Assembly: GCA_020050835.1 (NCBI GenBank)
Contig: JAGVKB010000039.1
Location: forward strand, 90,331 to 154,330
Direction: 5' to 3'
Length of the DNA: 64,000 nt
DNA from: Candidatus Obscuribacterales bacterium
GTDB lineage: Bacteria > Cyanobacteriota > Vampirovibrionia > Obscuribacterales > Obscuribacteraceae
Shown here: positions 33,001 to 38,572 of the stretch, piece after piece
Position numbering within the stretch: the first letter of the stretch is position 1
Layout: the number at the start of each line of letters is the position of its first letter
Notes under the pieces: generated by a model
What the model was told of the DNA's origin: nothing
What the model saw: only the letters and a program-made list of their open reading frames with translations
Database searches by the model: none
Position numbers and translations under genes: made by a program

Positions 33001-33219
33001 TGTAGTGGAAGACAGGTCCAGGTTGAGCGGCACACTCGGGGCGGGAGCCGCTGGCGGTGCAGCCGGAGGGGCTGGGGCGGCAGCATTTGAAGCTGCCTGA
33101 GCGGCTCCGCTGGCGGTATCCGCTGTCTGGGCCGCAGCGTCTAGCATCCAGATGCTGTTGGAGAAAACCAGATTCAGGGCCAGCAGGACACCGAATGCTC
33201 TTCTAAATTTTGGACTCAT
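18067..33219 (-). CDS. Giant secreted beta-repeat protein with C-terminal FecR-like modules
   Basis: 5050 residues in one uninterrupted frame (TAG at 18067-18069). It starts with a signal peptide (RRAFGVLLALNLVFSNSIWML...AAAQ) and a Pro/Ala linker (~35-65). The body (~70-4600) is made of short beta-type repeats: alternating small/hydrophobic residues with GNGG-x-I/V-x-I, SGNLSINAGGS and NNAGxIxIxA signatures, as in filamentous-haemagglutinin-type right-handed beta-helices. It is very rich in Gly, Ser, Asn, Thr and Ile/Val and poor in Cys. Three copies of a larger ~150-residue module are centred near residues 890, 1235 and 2336. The C-terminal ~450 residues differ: FecR-like modules at ~4635-4715 (VKLQEGRLVLVTDRRP) and ~4860-4940 (FTLSKGDLLVTT). 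No LPXTG, PEP-CTERM or autotransporter barrel is seen, and no TpsB partner is in the window. Likely an adhesin or surface-matrix protein; the export route is unknown. Confidence 0.85.
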   Translation of the reverse strand: MSPKFRRAFGVLLALNLVFSNSIWMLDAAAQTADTASGAAQAASNAAAPAPPAAPPAAPAPSVPLNLDLSSTTASVSASAIGLTNPVTISVGGVAKPVLPTDLLTPAELVAAIQVATLGQQSLSIAAAGNASGGQFSLGGNLTQSIASLVIPQNVQLLHDFANLPNLTFTGNVTNGGSFIGYSTSSQINTATINASNFMNGNGALLTTMLSALPSSITNATSGLNLVLNTIQNVMNAGIISSAGNLSINAGGSIINSLPAGVTGVSPVMSAVNNLNLFSGAGQIINSGTMAAMAGNVNLNTLATNNLIMNNLAGLVTAQAGTINFRDSLLTNKVDLSVSGGNWIARELNLFSGHGAINANFGDVKGIVNTQAGEIHVLSQSDNLVLGHILATGDPTYYNIGNIQLTSDVSVGQFLGILATGHITSTSGLQNITARDGSGQGYEINLVAGVALTPTPCGPCSSNATAGTEANVAVTADGASTTGGNIDFSQSANLTISSASTSGNLNGGKVTLAAYASGVNNGKVLLAPTSQITTTGSGSGTSGDVSIIAGAVSKTGITVGGINTNNGSSNTGQILIQNAQPKSSDNLPIVFNTLGQITSSNYFEGSATNTSAQTQIRGDLNAGSSIGIHSGNVLIQDSTVSSGPSSDIQINSSVALIKKIEIRNSIVTASNNLSLEAGDISIEDSALSGGTGVSIENNGPFDNLDVNILNSNISTPTNADINIFNSQNGRLTLNAAGSHIDAGQDLFITNNGSSMVINNVSSGPLQTGSMTAVELLQINGNGDLHVTNLGSQISSKDNDLCICNFNGDTFLYNNSDGYGNQASFVVQTTGFLTIGVNQDLIITGNGVFGTNDPAGEVQLDAGNVIVLGQGQVKTGAGLSVNVDPGTGMYYMYSQDGTILNPSVGSGPSLQSFVDNDGVTVYYGTFGQSFVSSNNDILVMADAFSDTPFVNPNGILIPNTIGNTVIALRNAPGIAGLSAISADNLFIENTGMGGLTLVNDVDTTGYTYLHSPTSISTRGIQAGRTVTFATSGNSGSSILNGDIYTPLSLNFLSANVVVGTSSTNGDTAVNLVGSGGLNLSVTTGSIRSDFGPLSMFNGGGSLSIYNLSRAFNYDSGEIYSETGMKITNAGGDLNIMNIDSGITPNNGNLDLTVSGGSIYILNTSNEDGIWPAVMGPQTSGNLNLATNRSIYVTGLGRFGAHSGGVYLTGNNIVVSQQLIDAPFLLSVDFKENLLMYQLSGGPLAITSASGQTVSSFVDPALTPVYYSSPHAQVVDTNGAIILSTASFTPATISSGVLTGLNFTGNSVISVRNKPTITSIGDVSSTGKDIYLDIMNTSFSFLTGSISTTTGSPAHPGSLLVYALGFINTSSNSIDTSTASSGNRGGDVRLFAPGQGFGGQILAGNINTSATGANGTGNDAGSVTLFAGSGINTFDIFANSNVIDGQGNGGNVLGLAYQGGAGYGSVSTSTQRPLGDAGFIHLQSTFGMSMFGLQASATGSTSGHGGAITLIEANDFNFTNGIAVFGDIDNHVDFNGNAGFVLDPLTGLTGVKVNSIGDFSVGSIVSTAAGIGVGSGAGGNISVTSESAIFISGNLDTSSYAATGTEANGGSITLNAAQNVEGNSVFARGSLGGADKGNGGNIIINSASGEILLSSFALINTQSTALLSGNAGFVHMTAAEGITAFDIAAYTQNGSSGSVTLATTSLGAGIQVGNIDNSSISGTAGGTVDTVFGVNGVAVVSSGSATIQSINSSGTTGGQVTLAAQDDITLGIDLNGFSIRSQGADGGDLSVATRDGAINVQGAISTGVFNGSGDPGSIFMSAPRSISVGSVSATANLFGNSSNGGFVKFVFTDSASEGALTAGGLIAAEGGLTLSAAGSMRVMNGTGVQRLVLLSGNNISVTSGDTATFQSRTTGQGQDIFLVAGADIAVDSANQTALVFGPSSVGGNINLQGASALTLDTKSVSADCTNCDAGSTTFASFGAGPNTGQVNLPSQTILDQSGSGGGVAGSTTLIAGSSDAIAMKIGGISGSSGAAAGSLSINNAQPISNDGANIDFNFQSGEIVSRNSLVADPAQATIGEDLVTGNINIAQDITFNSSNVLIRAVNVSAGGNITVTRPAETPDIRLNLAVVNSSFIGGNFSITNNSGGNTSVTVAGSTFLSFNDITISSVGGSLGLSNLGGTVEALSGAILIANSPGLHAGPGIAISNSGSVDGFITVGVIRAGTTLTVQNNGGGVAIANTAGLITSSQSMNITSTGGGVSILNGADCAGNPGTIQVTGTGNLTINASETVQVLGDGIMAAPTNLVLTSTNGSIIFAQQQVTTGGGVRVNYTANGNALLYTNTGDLAPLVDSGPALSVLTDNTLIKLYYFGQHTSLFGDDVLILSTGTFTDNAGAGGTLTVGSVTGDMIVSNRNDPNLTAISALSTNGNDIYVESTGANGINFTGALNTQTSAASGSGGSATLYSKGAGTTLQNVNTSGKTNGDGGGLTVISSGGNLLVNGAIDTFGSGTGNGGGVFLTTSPGSGDLTLNGNINAVGGNDNTFGGGGVTIVSCGACIATNRSITTSAINVGSALRDAGSIQITAAGNVTVGQLTAIGNSAFNGHAIRIYSGGAVTVAGAVDSSAFNTLSFDSDAGIIYIGAANGINVTSGNILAGALGPSNGNGAAITLYTASGDIQTLAISNSVTFNGVAGAIFDSLSGNVGIGVHAGNDLSVNGEISSTAALSGGRGSGGDISLYANGTIETVNPASQGVDASSYGDSGFNNNAGNISVEAGGTITLHHLLATGATPGTNGSGGDISVQSHSGTFVYSGAVDSSSYGAYGGSNNAGAISISTAQNLTIDFIRAIGGFNGGSGNGGDIEIESTNGSVTLTSTTDFPNSSSYSTVFADNNAGAIQINALTDILGTDLIADGGESGGNGGSISATADSGSAEFTGNTGFQSNGNGYIGSGGSLSASGNSGVTVKRFNSNGGLLFAGGGDITVDSADGAINIDTVVDSSAARTNYPGAFGNGGVVSLTAKDDVNLALNFFSSDFCCVRSNGGDAGGNGGNIEITSSEGSLVLGRSMDFDASACLCQAGSTNAGTGGNITVNVHEDVSPSGIQIARYLSYGGNSGGNGGDVSITAGNDIYTADIRTAAARLDNSIKTIGNGGMITVDAGRLVDVNGSLSSLGGFISGDGGNVMVSAVTTAAIHGAIESFTSTRFFFGGGAGTAGSVEVLAGEGINVGAYIGAYGGNSGSGNNVSLTTGHGEISVGSFVGATGGADAGNIIAITGNGPPCPGCTPDSITIGGNVDTSAGSHIAANSGFIHLESVNGITVNGGVFASSNGPQGDSGAITMISTGTGPDDNIFTRNISNGIANFGNAGTVTDTVSGFTGINIQSGGSVEIDDSIPGNTVASINGSSGGNDFSTGGSGSSVNITAGTTIELLNSINTSNFGSSNANAGDIMMLADGLISTGDVIAKAGIDGVGDGGLISLTSSSDAVSVNGVIDNGASNDGSSRGTTIHAATGITVTGNISSTGGINSGLGGEIDILTTSGEAQLAGVDSRSLAGEGSGTITISAPDGIFAAVITAGGGGVESGLSGNGADIELTAADGEVQATSINAGSYVPPDAGPNFNGGMVTITAGDTITIGDSLLENGSISTVGVGDGHGGAVTVTTTGNTGDLIINSASDAGISTWGGIGGGGGGFVDVLVVGNVEIKQIATSAAGIVSGGPSGPLTGNGNGGEVQVIADGSVTISTTINTQGGPDGGDAGHVTVASNNSFIEVGPISASALNGFGYAGAVSVQASDEVTVGAVDTNGGADGGDGGAVELISDNSSILSGFLDSSAPFDGLGGDITLTATNGLIAVNGTNGIGAAINSAGAGVGLFNFSGLVEITFGSAGGDSFLIDKNAVGLTNGAKGAILSTSDTCGCFNSVSINNAQGDLNVALNDKIDTRGSLGSQGVINLNNPGTAVTVNGNANGELLGFLNASGTSVSVTLLKSATTLDVGTIAASSTPPDLGVTLNVNVGASSINLDSLATITSDSGDITITTPTLNTEGEVIADNDSIFITAGNVHNSNLIQAQNGVISIANAGSLLVDMTVGGTPFTTGTLDGGAIDLTSLHGSVTVFQENVFGPITGSAATDFFVDASTSGLAANGPITATSGKLTLSSFSADINVTDEAMLTAGTDIELNAFTTVSIASGTGSDPVSLNAGQDVLLIGGQAVTIGSGSVTDTGVAIEAGRDVAISSFSDTVQISGTSSLNLTTIVAGRDIDVVAHQGITLDNLALALGLQLTANRNVTITSEHDSVLFNDLGATNGIGVSAGVLSLGNNPASLSMTDYNYSAFSSPGNVMVTAGDGDITVNSNVNMLSFGGDIGLAATEDIYVGGVVVGPTLIGSFFAQGGNIWMTAGHEVEIGNASNGTTINSVARFTGAGIITIGPGWGVQSYRGGGLAIYAGVPIADFNQLLSSLQSQRVPPGDHNVVVDPGVDVTGTPLILQTELNPGGNLLNFPYVEFRLTYPNGSSKGVTASISTTNSPTFNIDGGIVSIDPAGPIEIINTAFNVIGPPLIPLDIVHSSPPVPPVITVSEPPPPITITTTGTMPGSEVVPTDITRGRGYNLARAEVADALNTLLAPIFMSQDIQDLQSWLFVSSNCQPYMFDDDDTMIFGRTGTIFAAHKDHRVKLQEGRLVLVTDRRPLTVETDRGEITVPEDSVSIIDESSSGVVRVLSLSGKDTKCSVGTGSQQTLISATSGQEVVVADASIGEEELIAVDGVERQPVGGTITVGKMQVRKQTFDRKRMWEIEPLFSCKMTDQWDPVRRQVTKLRQNMGGQQIGEKTEKTEPSPLSQLNVPALPPGPATADNLADHLQPIAYRTPTNSMPPVSTLRELSSKGAVVKFNSSSQVSMDADDLFTLSKGDLLVTTTKHTVIRCGKYHVAIDPGTIALISMSGNTMKVHDLWESKGSSMHVYAGPKLVSMTVGQELIVSGTESPIAQEMRKDQIGRRRVHMYQLSKAEAAAQAEVSIVSLILCNHLLSEVFHSKQAADHSLSEKLIKMAACLTQATATHGPYSTSSR

Positions 33220-33772
33220 GTCTTTCGCTCGTGAAATTTAGGGGGGATTTCATTGGAACCCTTCTGCTACCTGCATCAAGGGACACACGTCGATACCGAC
33301 AATAACTTGCCGGCTCGCTGCTAGAATCGACGTAGTCTCGCTTATAGACACAACAAACATGCCCAAAAATAGCATAGTTAAAACACTAGAGCTATGTCAT
33401 AATTCAGCAAATGTATTTATTAGCCTCTTTTTTTTCAAGCAGGCAGAGGGTCCGAGGACCACTTACTGATAACTGCCATGGTTTTGTTTTTTTCTTGCCG
33501 GAGCTGTCGAGCGCAACACAAAATTCTCGAATCTGAGCTGCTTCTGCCAGTGATGGGGAGATTATCGACGGATTGTAATCAGGCAATGATGCAACCAGTT
33601 GGCTACAAGAGGCGTTCCAGCTGCTAGGCACAGCGTTGAGGCATCAGATTCGTCAGTTCTGACCAGAAACGGCAACGAGGTGTGAGGTCGTTGTGTGTTG
33701 AGAGCCTTGGTGACAGGTCCGGACAGCAGCTTTCAGTGCGTCCTGAAAGAGTGTTTGGTATCAACTGTGGTG
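33220..33772. other. Leader and intergenic region upstream of the giant gene
   Basis: About 550 bases with no convincing gene. It should hold the promoter and ~150-base leader of the giant gene (minus strand). A T-run at 33427-33435 and another at 33480-33491 are the only striking compositional features. A GTG-started frame of 75 codons (33404-33631, minus) and a 78-codon frame on the plus strand (33682-33918) have no ribosome-binding site or protein-like composition. Confidence 0.5.
33371..33400 (-). promoter_or_regulatory. Putative sigma-70-type promoter for the giant gene
   Basis: On the minus strand ATGACA (33400-33395) and TATGCT (33376-33371) are separated by 18 bases. That is 5/6 and 4/6 matches to the -35 and -10 consensus. 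It lies about 150 bases upstream of the ATG at 33219. Motif match only. Confidence 0.3.
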
Positions 33773-33880
33773 TTACTGACTGGTGGCAAAATAGTTCGCG
33801 CTTGCTGCCAGCAGGCAGAGCAACAATAGCAAGCCAACTACTAGAGCGATCTGATCACCTTTGGTCACTTGTACTGCCAT
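33773..33880 (-). CDS. Small single-helix membrane peptide (35 residues)
   Basis: An ATG at 33880 preceded by GGGGGA (7 bases) opens a 35-codon frame ending TAA at 33773-33775. The translation starts MAVQVTKGDQ, then has one strongly hydrophobic stretch (IALVVGLLLLLCLLAASA), then ends NYFATSQ. A short charged head, one helix and a polar tail is the typical layout of bacterial small membrane proteins (KdpF-like in size, but no specific homology is visible). It lies 123 bases downstream of metH on the same strand and upstream of the giant gene. Evidence is the ribosome-binding site, uninterrupted frame and hydropathy; it could be chance. Confidence 0.55.
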   Translation of the reverse strand: MAVQVTKGDQIALVVGLLLLLCLLAASANYFATSQ

Positions 33881-34003
33881 TCAAATGTCCCCCGAGCCGT
33901 AAACTTTTTCCATTTTAACTTCCTGGAAACGATATTGTAGCTCTTCGCGACTCCAAAGAGTTAGAAAGGTATAAACGGGCGGCTCCTTACTGTTGCACAG
34001 GTG

Positions 34004-37000
34004 TCAGTCCGGCTCGGACTCTTCGCGCGCCGGGTGTATGTTGAAGTACTTTGCTTCCGGATGAATGACAACGATGGCCGAAGTGCTCTGCTCCGGTACG
34101 AGTTGAAACTCTTCTGACAAGCTCATGCCGATTCGCTCGGGAGCCAGCAGTTGGAACAGTTGAGACTGGTCTTCGAGATTTGGGCAGGCCGGGTAGCCAA
34201 AGCTGTACCTTGTGCCGCGGTAACCCTGATTAAGCATCGCTTTCAGCTCTGGTTTGTCTTCCCCGGCAAATCCGAGCTCAGCCCGAATGTTCCTGTGTAT
34301 TACCTCGGCAAGCGCTTCGGCGGATTCGACTGAGAGCCCATGGAAGTACAAGTAATCGGTGTACTGATTCGACTGGAACAGTTCGTGACTGTACGTGCTG
34401 GCCGTTTGGCCGACTGTGACGATTTGGAGCGGAAGCAGGTCGAACCGTCCCTCATCGACCGAGGCAAAGAAGTCTGAAATGCAGAGTCGGCGGCCGTGGT
34501 CCTGCCGCGGAAATTTGAACCGCACCCATTCGGTTCTGCGGTCCTGCCGATAGACAATCAAGTCGTTTCCGGCTGATTGGCATGGGTAGTAGCCGTAGAC
34601 TGCCCGCGGGGTGAGGAGGTGCTGCGCTTTACACCGATCTTTGAGTTCGCTTAAAGCTGGTCGAATCTTCGCGTTGAGCAGTTCCTCGTATTCCGATGAC
34701 GGCATATCTCGCTGGCGGACCTGCCATTGCCCTCTGAACAAAACGTTTTCGTTGAGATGCTCGAAGACTTCATCGATCGAAACGTCGTCCACAATGCGCG
34801 AGCCCCAAAACGGTGGCTCCGGAACCGGCATGTCGCGAGCCACGTCCGAACGATGTACGGTGGCTGCGTTTTTACCGTTTTCTTGAACGACTTTATTCTT
34901 GGTAATAATGGTCGAAGATGCTTCGCCGTTAGTCGACGATGTTTCGCTGTGCACTACTCGTGGTGCCATGTCGGTCCTTGTGGATGTTGATTGTTGCTCA
35001 TTGATGCCTCCATTGGAGAGCATTTCCATCATCCGGAGATCGTCGAAAGCATCCTGTCCATAGAATACCTGTCCCTTATAGACGTTCCGGCAATCCTCCT
35101 CGACATAACGCCTGGTCAAGGCGGCCCCTCCGAGAATGACTGGAGTTCGAATGTTACGTTGATTGAGAATGTCAAGATTTTCTTTCATGATCACGGTAGA
35201 TTTCACCAGGAGCCCGCTCATGCCGATACAGTCGGCATTATGCTCGAGCGTCGCTGCAATGATGTTCTCGATCGGTTGCTTGATGCCAAGATTGATGATT
35301 CGGTAACCGTTGTTGGTCAATATGATGTCTACCAGGTTCTTTCCTATATCGTGAACATCACCCTTAACTGTGGCCAGGACCATGGTTCCTCTAGTGGAGC
35401 CTTCGACCCGCTCCATGAATGGTTCTAAATACGATACTGCCGCTTTCATTGTTTCTGCCGACTGAAGAACAAAAGGAAGCTGCATCTTGCCCGCTCCAAA
35501 CAGCTCACCGACTACCTTCATTCCATCCAGCAAGATATTATTGATGATGTCCAAAGGCTTATGCTTATCTAGCGCTTTGGCGAGATCTTTTTCCAATCCA
35601 ACCCTGTTTCCGTCGATTACGCGCTGTTTGAGTACTTCTTCGATCTCCTTGTGTTCGTCGGTCTTGGTTGTGGTGCCATTACCGGCGGTTTGACTCTTGT
35701 AGTAGTCTAAGAGCGTAAACAACGGATCGTAGTCTGCCGTGCGTTCATCGAAGATGAGCTTGCGATGGAGTTGGCGTTCTGCCTCATCGATTTTGTAGAG
35801 AGGAAGAATCTTCGCTGCATGCACGATCGCCATGTCGAGTCCGTACTCAAGGCAATAATGCAAAAAAACAGAGTTCAAAATCTTTCGAATCCTGGGATTG
35901 AAGCCGAAAGAAACATTGCTTACACCCAGGCTGGTCTTGACCTCTGGCAGATGCTCTTTGATCAACTTTATACCGTTCAGCGTCTCCAATCCGAGCTGGC
36001 GATCGTCTTCGTTGCCGGTGGAGAGTGTGAAGGTGAGACAGTCGAAGATTAGGTCCTCAGAGGCCATTCCGGCGCCGGTTGCTAGTTCGTGAATGCGCTT
36101 GGCTATTTCCAGCTTTCGGTCGGCCGTTTTTGCCATACCTGTTTCATCGATAGTCAGCGCAATCGCGGCGGCACCAAATCTGGTGATCAGCTCTACCTTG
36201 CGAAGCATCTTCTCTTCGCCATCTTCCAGGTTGATCGAGTTGATTACAGGCCTGCCGGCGATTAACTCTAGTGACGATTCAAGAACCGGGTATTCGGTGC
36301 TGTCGATGACGATTGGAATTTGAATGTCAGTATTGAGACGACGAATGAAGATCGACATGTCTCTTGCTTCGTCGCGTCCGACATAGGCGCTGCAAACGTC
36401 GAGCATGTGCGCTCCTTCGCGCTCCTGCTCGCGGGCCATCGCTACCATTCCGTCCCAATCTTCCAGCTCGAGGAGTTCCTTGAACTTCTTGCTGCCGTTC
36501 GTATTGGTCCGTTCTCCGATGATGATTGGCGCGGGATCGACATGCATCGCTGCCGACGTATAGAGACTGGCAACAGATGGGATATGGTCAATCTCACGTC
36601 TCTTGGGCTCGATCTCTCCGACTACTTCGCAGACACGCTTCAAGTGTTCAGGCGTGGTTCCGCAACAGCCGCCAATGATGTTGACGCCGTGCTCTCTGGC
36701 AAAGTAGTTCAAGGAGTTGGCCAGGTCATCGGGCGTAAGTTTGTACACTGTCTGCCCGCCGACATTCTCGGGCAGCCCGGCATTGGGAAGCACTGAGACA
36801 GCCTTTTTGCTGTTTTGACAGAGAAAGTGAATTGGGTCGATCATCTCCTGCGGTCCGGTGGCACAGTTCATGCCGATTACGTCGATCGGAAATGGTTGCA
36901 GGGTAGCGAGCGCGGCTGAGATATCAGAGCCCACCAGCATTGTTCCGAGTGGTGGCGCCTCGATGGTTATCTGTGTGATGATCGGCACCCGGCGGCCGAT

Positions 37001-37534
37001 TTTCTTGAAATACTCCATCATGGCGATCACGGCTGCTTTCGCTTGAAGCAGGTCCTGACCGGTTTCAAACTGCAGTACGTCCACCCCTCCGTCCACTAGA
37101 CCGGCAACCTGTTGGTAATAAGCGTCTTTCATCTCTCGGAAGGCGATGTGTCCGAGTGAGGGTAGTTTCGTGGTCGGACCGATTGAGCCGGACACGAAGC
37201 GCGGTTTGTCTTTCGTGGAAAAATCTGATGCCACGCGGCGTGCCAGCTCTGCGGCTTTGAAGTTGAGATCGTATGCCTGGTCAGCGATCGAAAATTCCGC
37301 TAGAACGACCGGCGATCCACCAAAAGTGTCCGTTTCAACTACATCGCAGCCGACTTCGAAAAAGCTGGCATGAATCTCTTCGATTACGTCTGGGCGGGAG
37401 TCTACGAGAATTTCGCTGCAGTTTTCAAGCCCTCGGAAATCGTCCAGCGAGAGGTCGTACTTGTGAATAGACGTGCCCATGGCCCCATCGAAGATGAGGA
37501 CCTTTTTCTTCAGCATGTCCAGAAAGCTAGTCAA
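34004..37534 (-). CDS. metH: Cobalamin-dependent methionine synthase
   Basis: 1176 residues (E. coli MetH 1227). All four modules are present. A homocysteine-binding barrel (~1-310) has FDGAMGTSIH and zinc cysteines in GMNCATG and GGCCGTTPEH. A pterin-binding barrel (~330-620) has IIIGERTNTNGSKKF. The cobalamin module (~640-860) has DVHDIGKNLVD with His728 as the cobalt ligand, plus GMSGLLVKST and LGGAAL. A SAM-binding reactivation domain (~920-1176) contains RPALSELKDR and ends near YFNIHPAR. An ~50-residue polar linker joins the cobalamin and activation modules. It methylates homocysteine from methyl-THF in the cytoplasm. Start TTG at 37534 keeps the family-like SFLDMLKKK; an ATG at 37516 is the alternative. 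No riboswitch is seen in the 105-base divergent upstream region. Confidence 0.96.
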   Translation of the reverse strand: MTSFLDMLKKKVLIFDGAMGTSIHKYDLSLDDFRGLENCSEILVDSRPDVIEEIHASFFEVGCDVVETDTFGGSPVVLAEFSIADQAYDLNFKAAELARRVASDFSTKDKPRFVSGSIGPTTKLPSLGHIAFREMKDAYYQQVAGLVDGGVDVLQFETGQDLLQAKAAVIAMMEYFKKIGRRVPIITQITIEAPPLGTMLVGSDISAALATLQPFPIDVIGMNCATGPQEMIDPIHFLCQNSKKAVSVLPNAGLPENVGGQTVYKLTPDDLANSLNYFAREHGVNIIGGCCGTTPEHLKRVCEVVGEIEPKRREIDHIPSVASLYTSAAMHVDPAPIIIGERTNTNGSKKFKELLELEDWDGMVAMAREQEREGAHMLDVCSAYVGRDEARDMSIFIRRLNTDIQIPIVIDSTEYPVLESSLELIAGRPVINSINLEDGEEKMLRKVELITRFGAAAIALTIDETGMAKTADRKLEIAKRIHELATGAGMASEDLIFDCLTFTLSTGNEDDRQLGLETLNGIKLIKEHLPEVKTSLGVSNVSFGFNPRIRKILNSVFLHYCLEYGLDMAIVHAAKILPLYKIDEAERQLHRKLIFDERTADYDPLFTLLDYYKSQTAGNGTTTKTDEHKEIEEVLKQRVIDGNRVGLEKDLAKALDKHKPLDIINNILLDGMKVVGELFGAGKMQLPFVLQSAETMKAAVSYLEPFMERVEGSTRGTMVLATVKGDVHDIGKNLVDIILTNNGYRIINLGIKQPIENIIAATLEHNADCIGMSGLLVKSTVIMKENLDILNQRNIRTPVILGGAALTRRYVEEDCRNVYKGQVFYGQDAFDDLRMMEMLSNGGINEQQSTSTRTDMAPRVVHSETSSTNGEASSTIITKNKVVQENGKNAATVHRSDVARDMPVPEPPFWGSRIVDDVSIDEVFEHLNENVLFRGQWQVRQRDMPSSEYEELLNAKIRPALSELKDRCKAQHLLTPRAVYGYYPCQSAGNDLIVYRQDRRTEWVRFKFPRQDHGRRLCISDFFASVDEGRFDLLPLQIVTVGQTASTYSHELFQSNQYTDYLYFHGLSVESAEALAEVIHRNIRAELGFAGEDKPELKAMLNQGYRGTRYSFGYPACPNLEDQSQLFQLLAPERIGMSLSEEFQLVPEQSTSAIVVIHPEAKYFNIHPAREESEPD

Positions 37535-37588
37535 AACGTGTAGATACCCAAACCTTCAAATTACTGTCCGACTACGTATTTTTCCCAT

Positions 37589-37617
37589 TTAACTCGGCAG
37601 TGTCTAAGTATATAAAA
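37589..37617 (+). promoter_or_regulatory. Putative promoter for the secreted protein gene at 37640
   Basis: TTTAAC at 37589-37594 and TATAAA at 37612-37617 are 17 bases apart, 22 bases before the ATG. The -10 is good and the -35 weak. Confidence 0.35.
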
Positions 37618-37639
37618 GGGCTGGAACTGAGGTAATTCA

Positions 37640-38305
37640 ATGTTGAGATTACTGAGCCCTTTGTATCTATTGTCCTTTACTCTGTTGGCAGTTGGTCTGG
37701 CAGTAGGTCTCGAGGCGAAAGCTCAGCATGCTGACCAGGGGCGTTACATGCGAGTAACGACTGGCGCCACTCAGTTTCGTGACTGGGAGAAGCCGCTTGT
37801 CCAGGGGAATCCGAACCTCTCACATTTTACCTGGTGTCCGGTGACAGGCTACATACAGGGTCGGCAGAAGGTTATTCAACGAAGAGGTCCCGACGGGCAG
37901 ATCGTTCAAGTTGTCCCGGGGTCTAAGCGGCGCAATATCTACATGAAACCGATTCATGTAAGTCCAAACTACATTGCCAATCGTCCAGCCAATCCAGACG
38001 TTCATGGAGCGGTCAGAGTCCCGACCATTATTCCGGCCAAGCCGAAGAGTCCAGCGCAAGAGGCGTCTTTGCGCGGTGCCATCCATGTGCCGACTGTGAC
38101 AACGGCCAATGAAGATCTCCTGGGGAAACTGCACCGGCAGCGAGCTGCCGAAGCAGTGGCGGCGAGACTGCAAGCCCCAAGAATTGCCACATATCCTGCT
38201 CTATCGGGTACGATCTATCCACGGCAGAGCAGCTCTGACCTGCAAGGACAATGCGTTGATAAGCAAGTCCATGGCCTCTTGAAAGCCGCCTTCCCGAATC
38301 GATAA
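37640..38305 (+). CDS. Small secreted protein, function unknown
   Basis: 221 residues. The ATG has a GAGGT about 8 bases upstream. A signal peptide (LSPLYLLSFTLLAVGLAVGL, cleavage near AKAQH) is followed by a basic, Pro-rich mature protein with no membrane helix. Two short repeated segments, HGAVRVPTI and RGAIHVPTV, are separated by about 35 residues. A single Cys pair is widely spaced (FTWCPVTG and QGQCVDK). It is divergent from metH. The family is not recognised; low-complexity basic character suggests an envelope or matrix role, which is inference. Confidence 0.68.
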   Translation: MLRLLSPLYLLSFTLLAVGLAVGLEAKAQHADQGRYMRVTTGATQFRDWEKPLVQGNPNLSHFTWCPVTGYIQGRQKVIQRRGPDGQIVQVVPGSKRRNIYMKPIHVSPNYIANRPANPDVHGAVRVPTIIPAKPKSPAQEASLRGAIHVPTVTTANEDLLGKLHRQRAAEAVAARLQAPRIATYPALSGTIYPRQSSSDLQGQCVDKQVHGLLKAAFPNR

Positions 38306-38572
38306 CTCGGACAAGCACTGCCCGGGGCACGCCTGGCAAGATCCCTGCGATGCCGGAAGGTTTGTCAGTTGAGTAAAAGGGGCGATGCCATGTATCGCCC
38401 GGTACGGGTACGCTTCCGGTACTGCCCCAAACAGGCAACGACCGGGGCATGCATGACATGCCTTCGGCAGCGTGTTAGCCATGGCGCGCGGATTTGGTCA
38501 CATAACTTAAAACATGTGCGAAAATGATCCCTTTCTATATCAATTCAGCTCGCGGGGGTTGTAAGTAGAGCT
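38306..38572. other. Intergenic region with multiple hairpins upstream of allB
   Basis: 267 bases without a plausible gene. GGGCGAT (38380-38386) pairs perfectly with ATCGCCC (38394-38400). An outer GGGGC (38379-38383) can alternatively pair with GCCCC (38424-38428). The near-identical boxes CCGGGGCACGC (38322-38332) and CCGGGGCATGC (38442-38452) flank it about 120 bases apart. GGCATG/CATGCC also form a small stem near 38447-38462. The region may be a REP cluster or a structured leader of the ureide operon; no known riboswitch consensus was recognised. Confidence 0.55.

Noticed and set aside
19567..33100. Many plus-strand frames of 60-270 codons opposite the giant gene (for example 26294-27094)
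   Set aside because: All are antisense shadows. They are Pro/Ser/Val-rich because they read the complement of Gly/Asn/Ile repeats, they lack ribosome-binding sites and they break up irregularly, while the minus strand is open for 5050 codons.
33404..33918. Two frames of 75-78 codons in the metH-giant gene intergenic region
   Set aside because: GTG start without ribosome-binding site in one, no start context in the other, and poor composition. The 35-codon frame at 33773-33880 is a better candidate.
37535..37639. Cobalamin or SAM riboswitch upstream of metH
   Set aside because: The divergent region is only 105 bases and no B12-box or SAM-I core was recognised; the same holds for 15023-15128 upstream of the YitJ gene.
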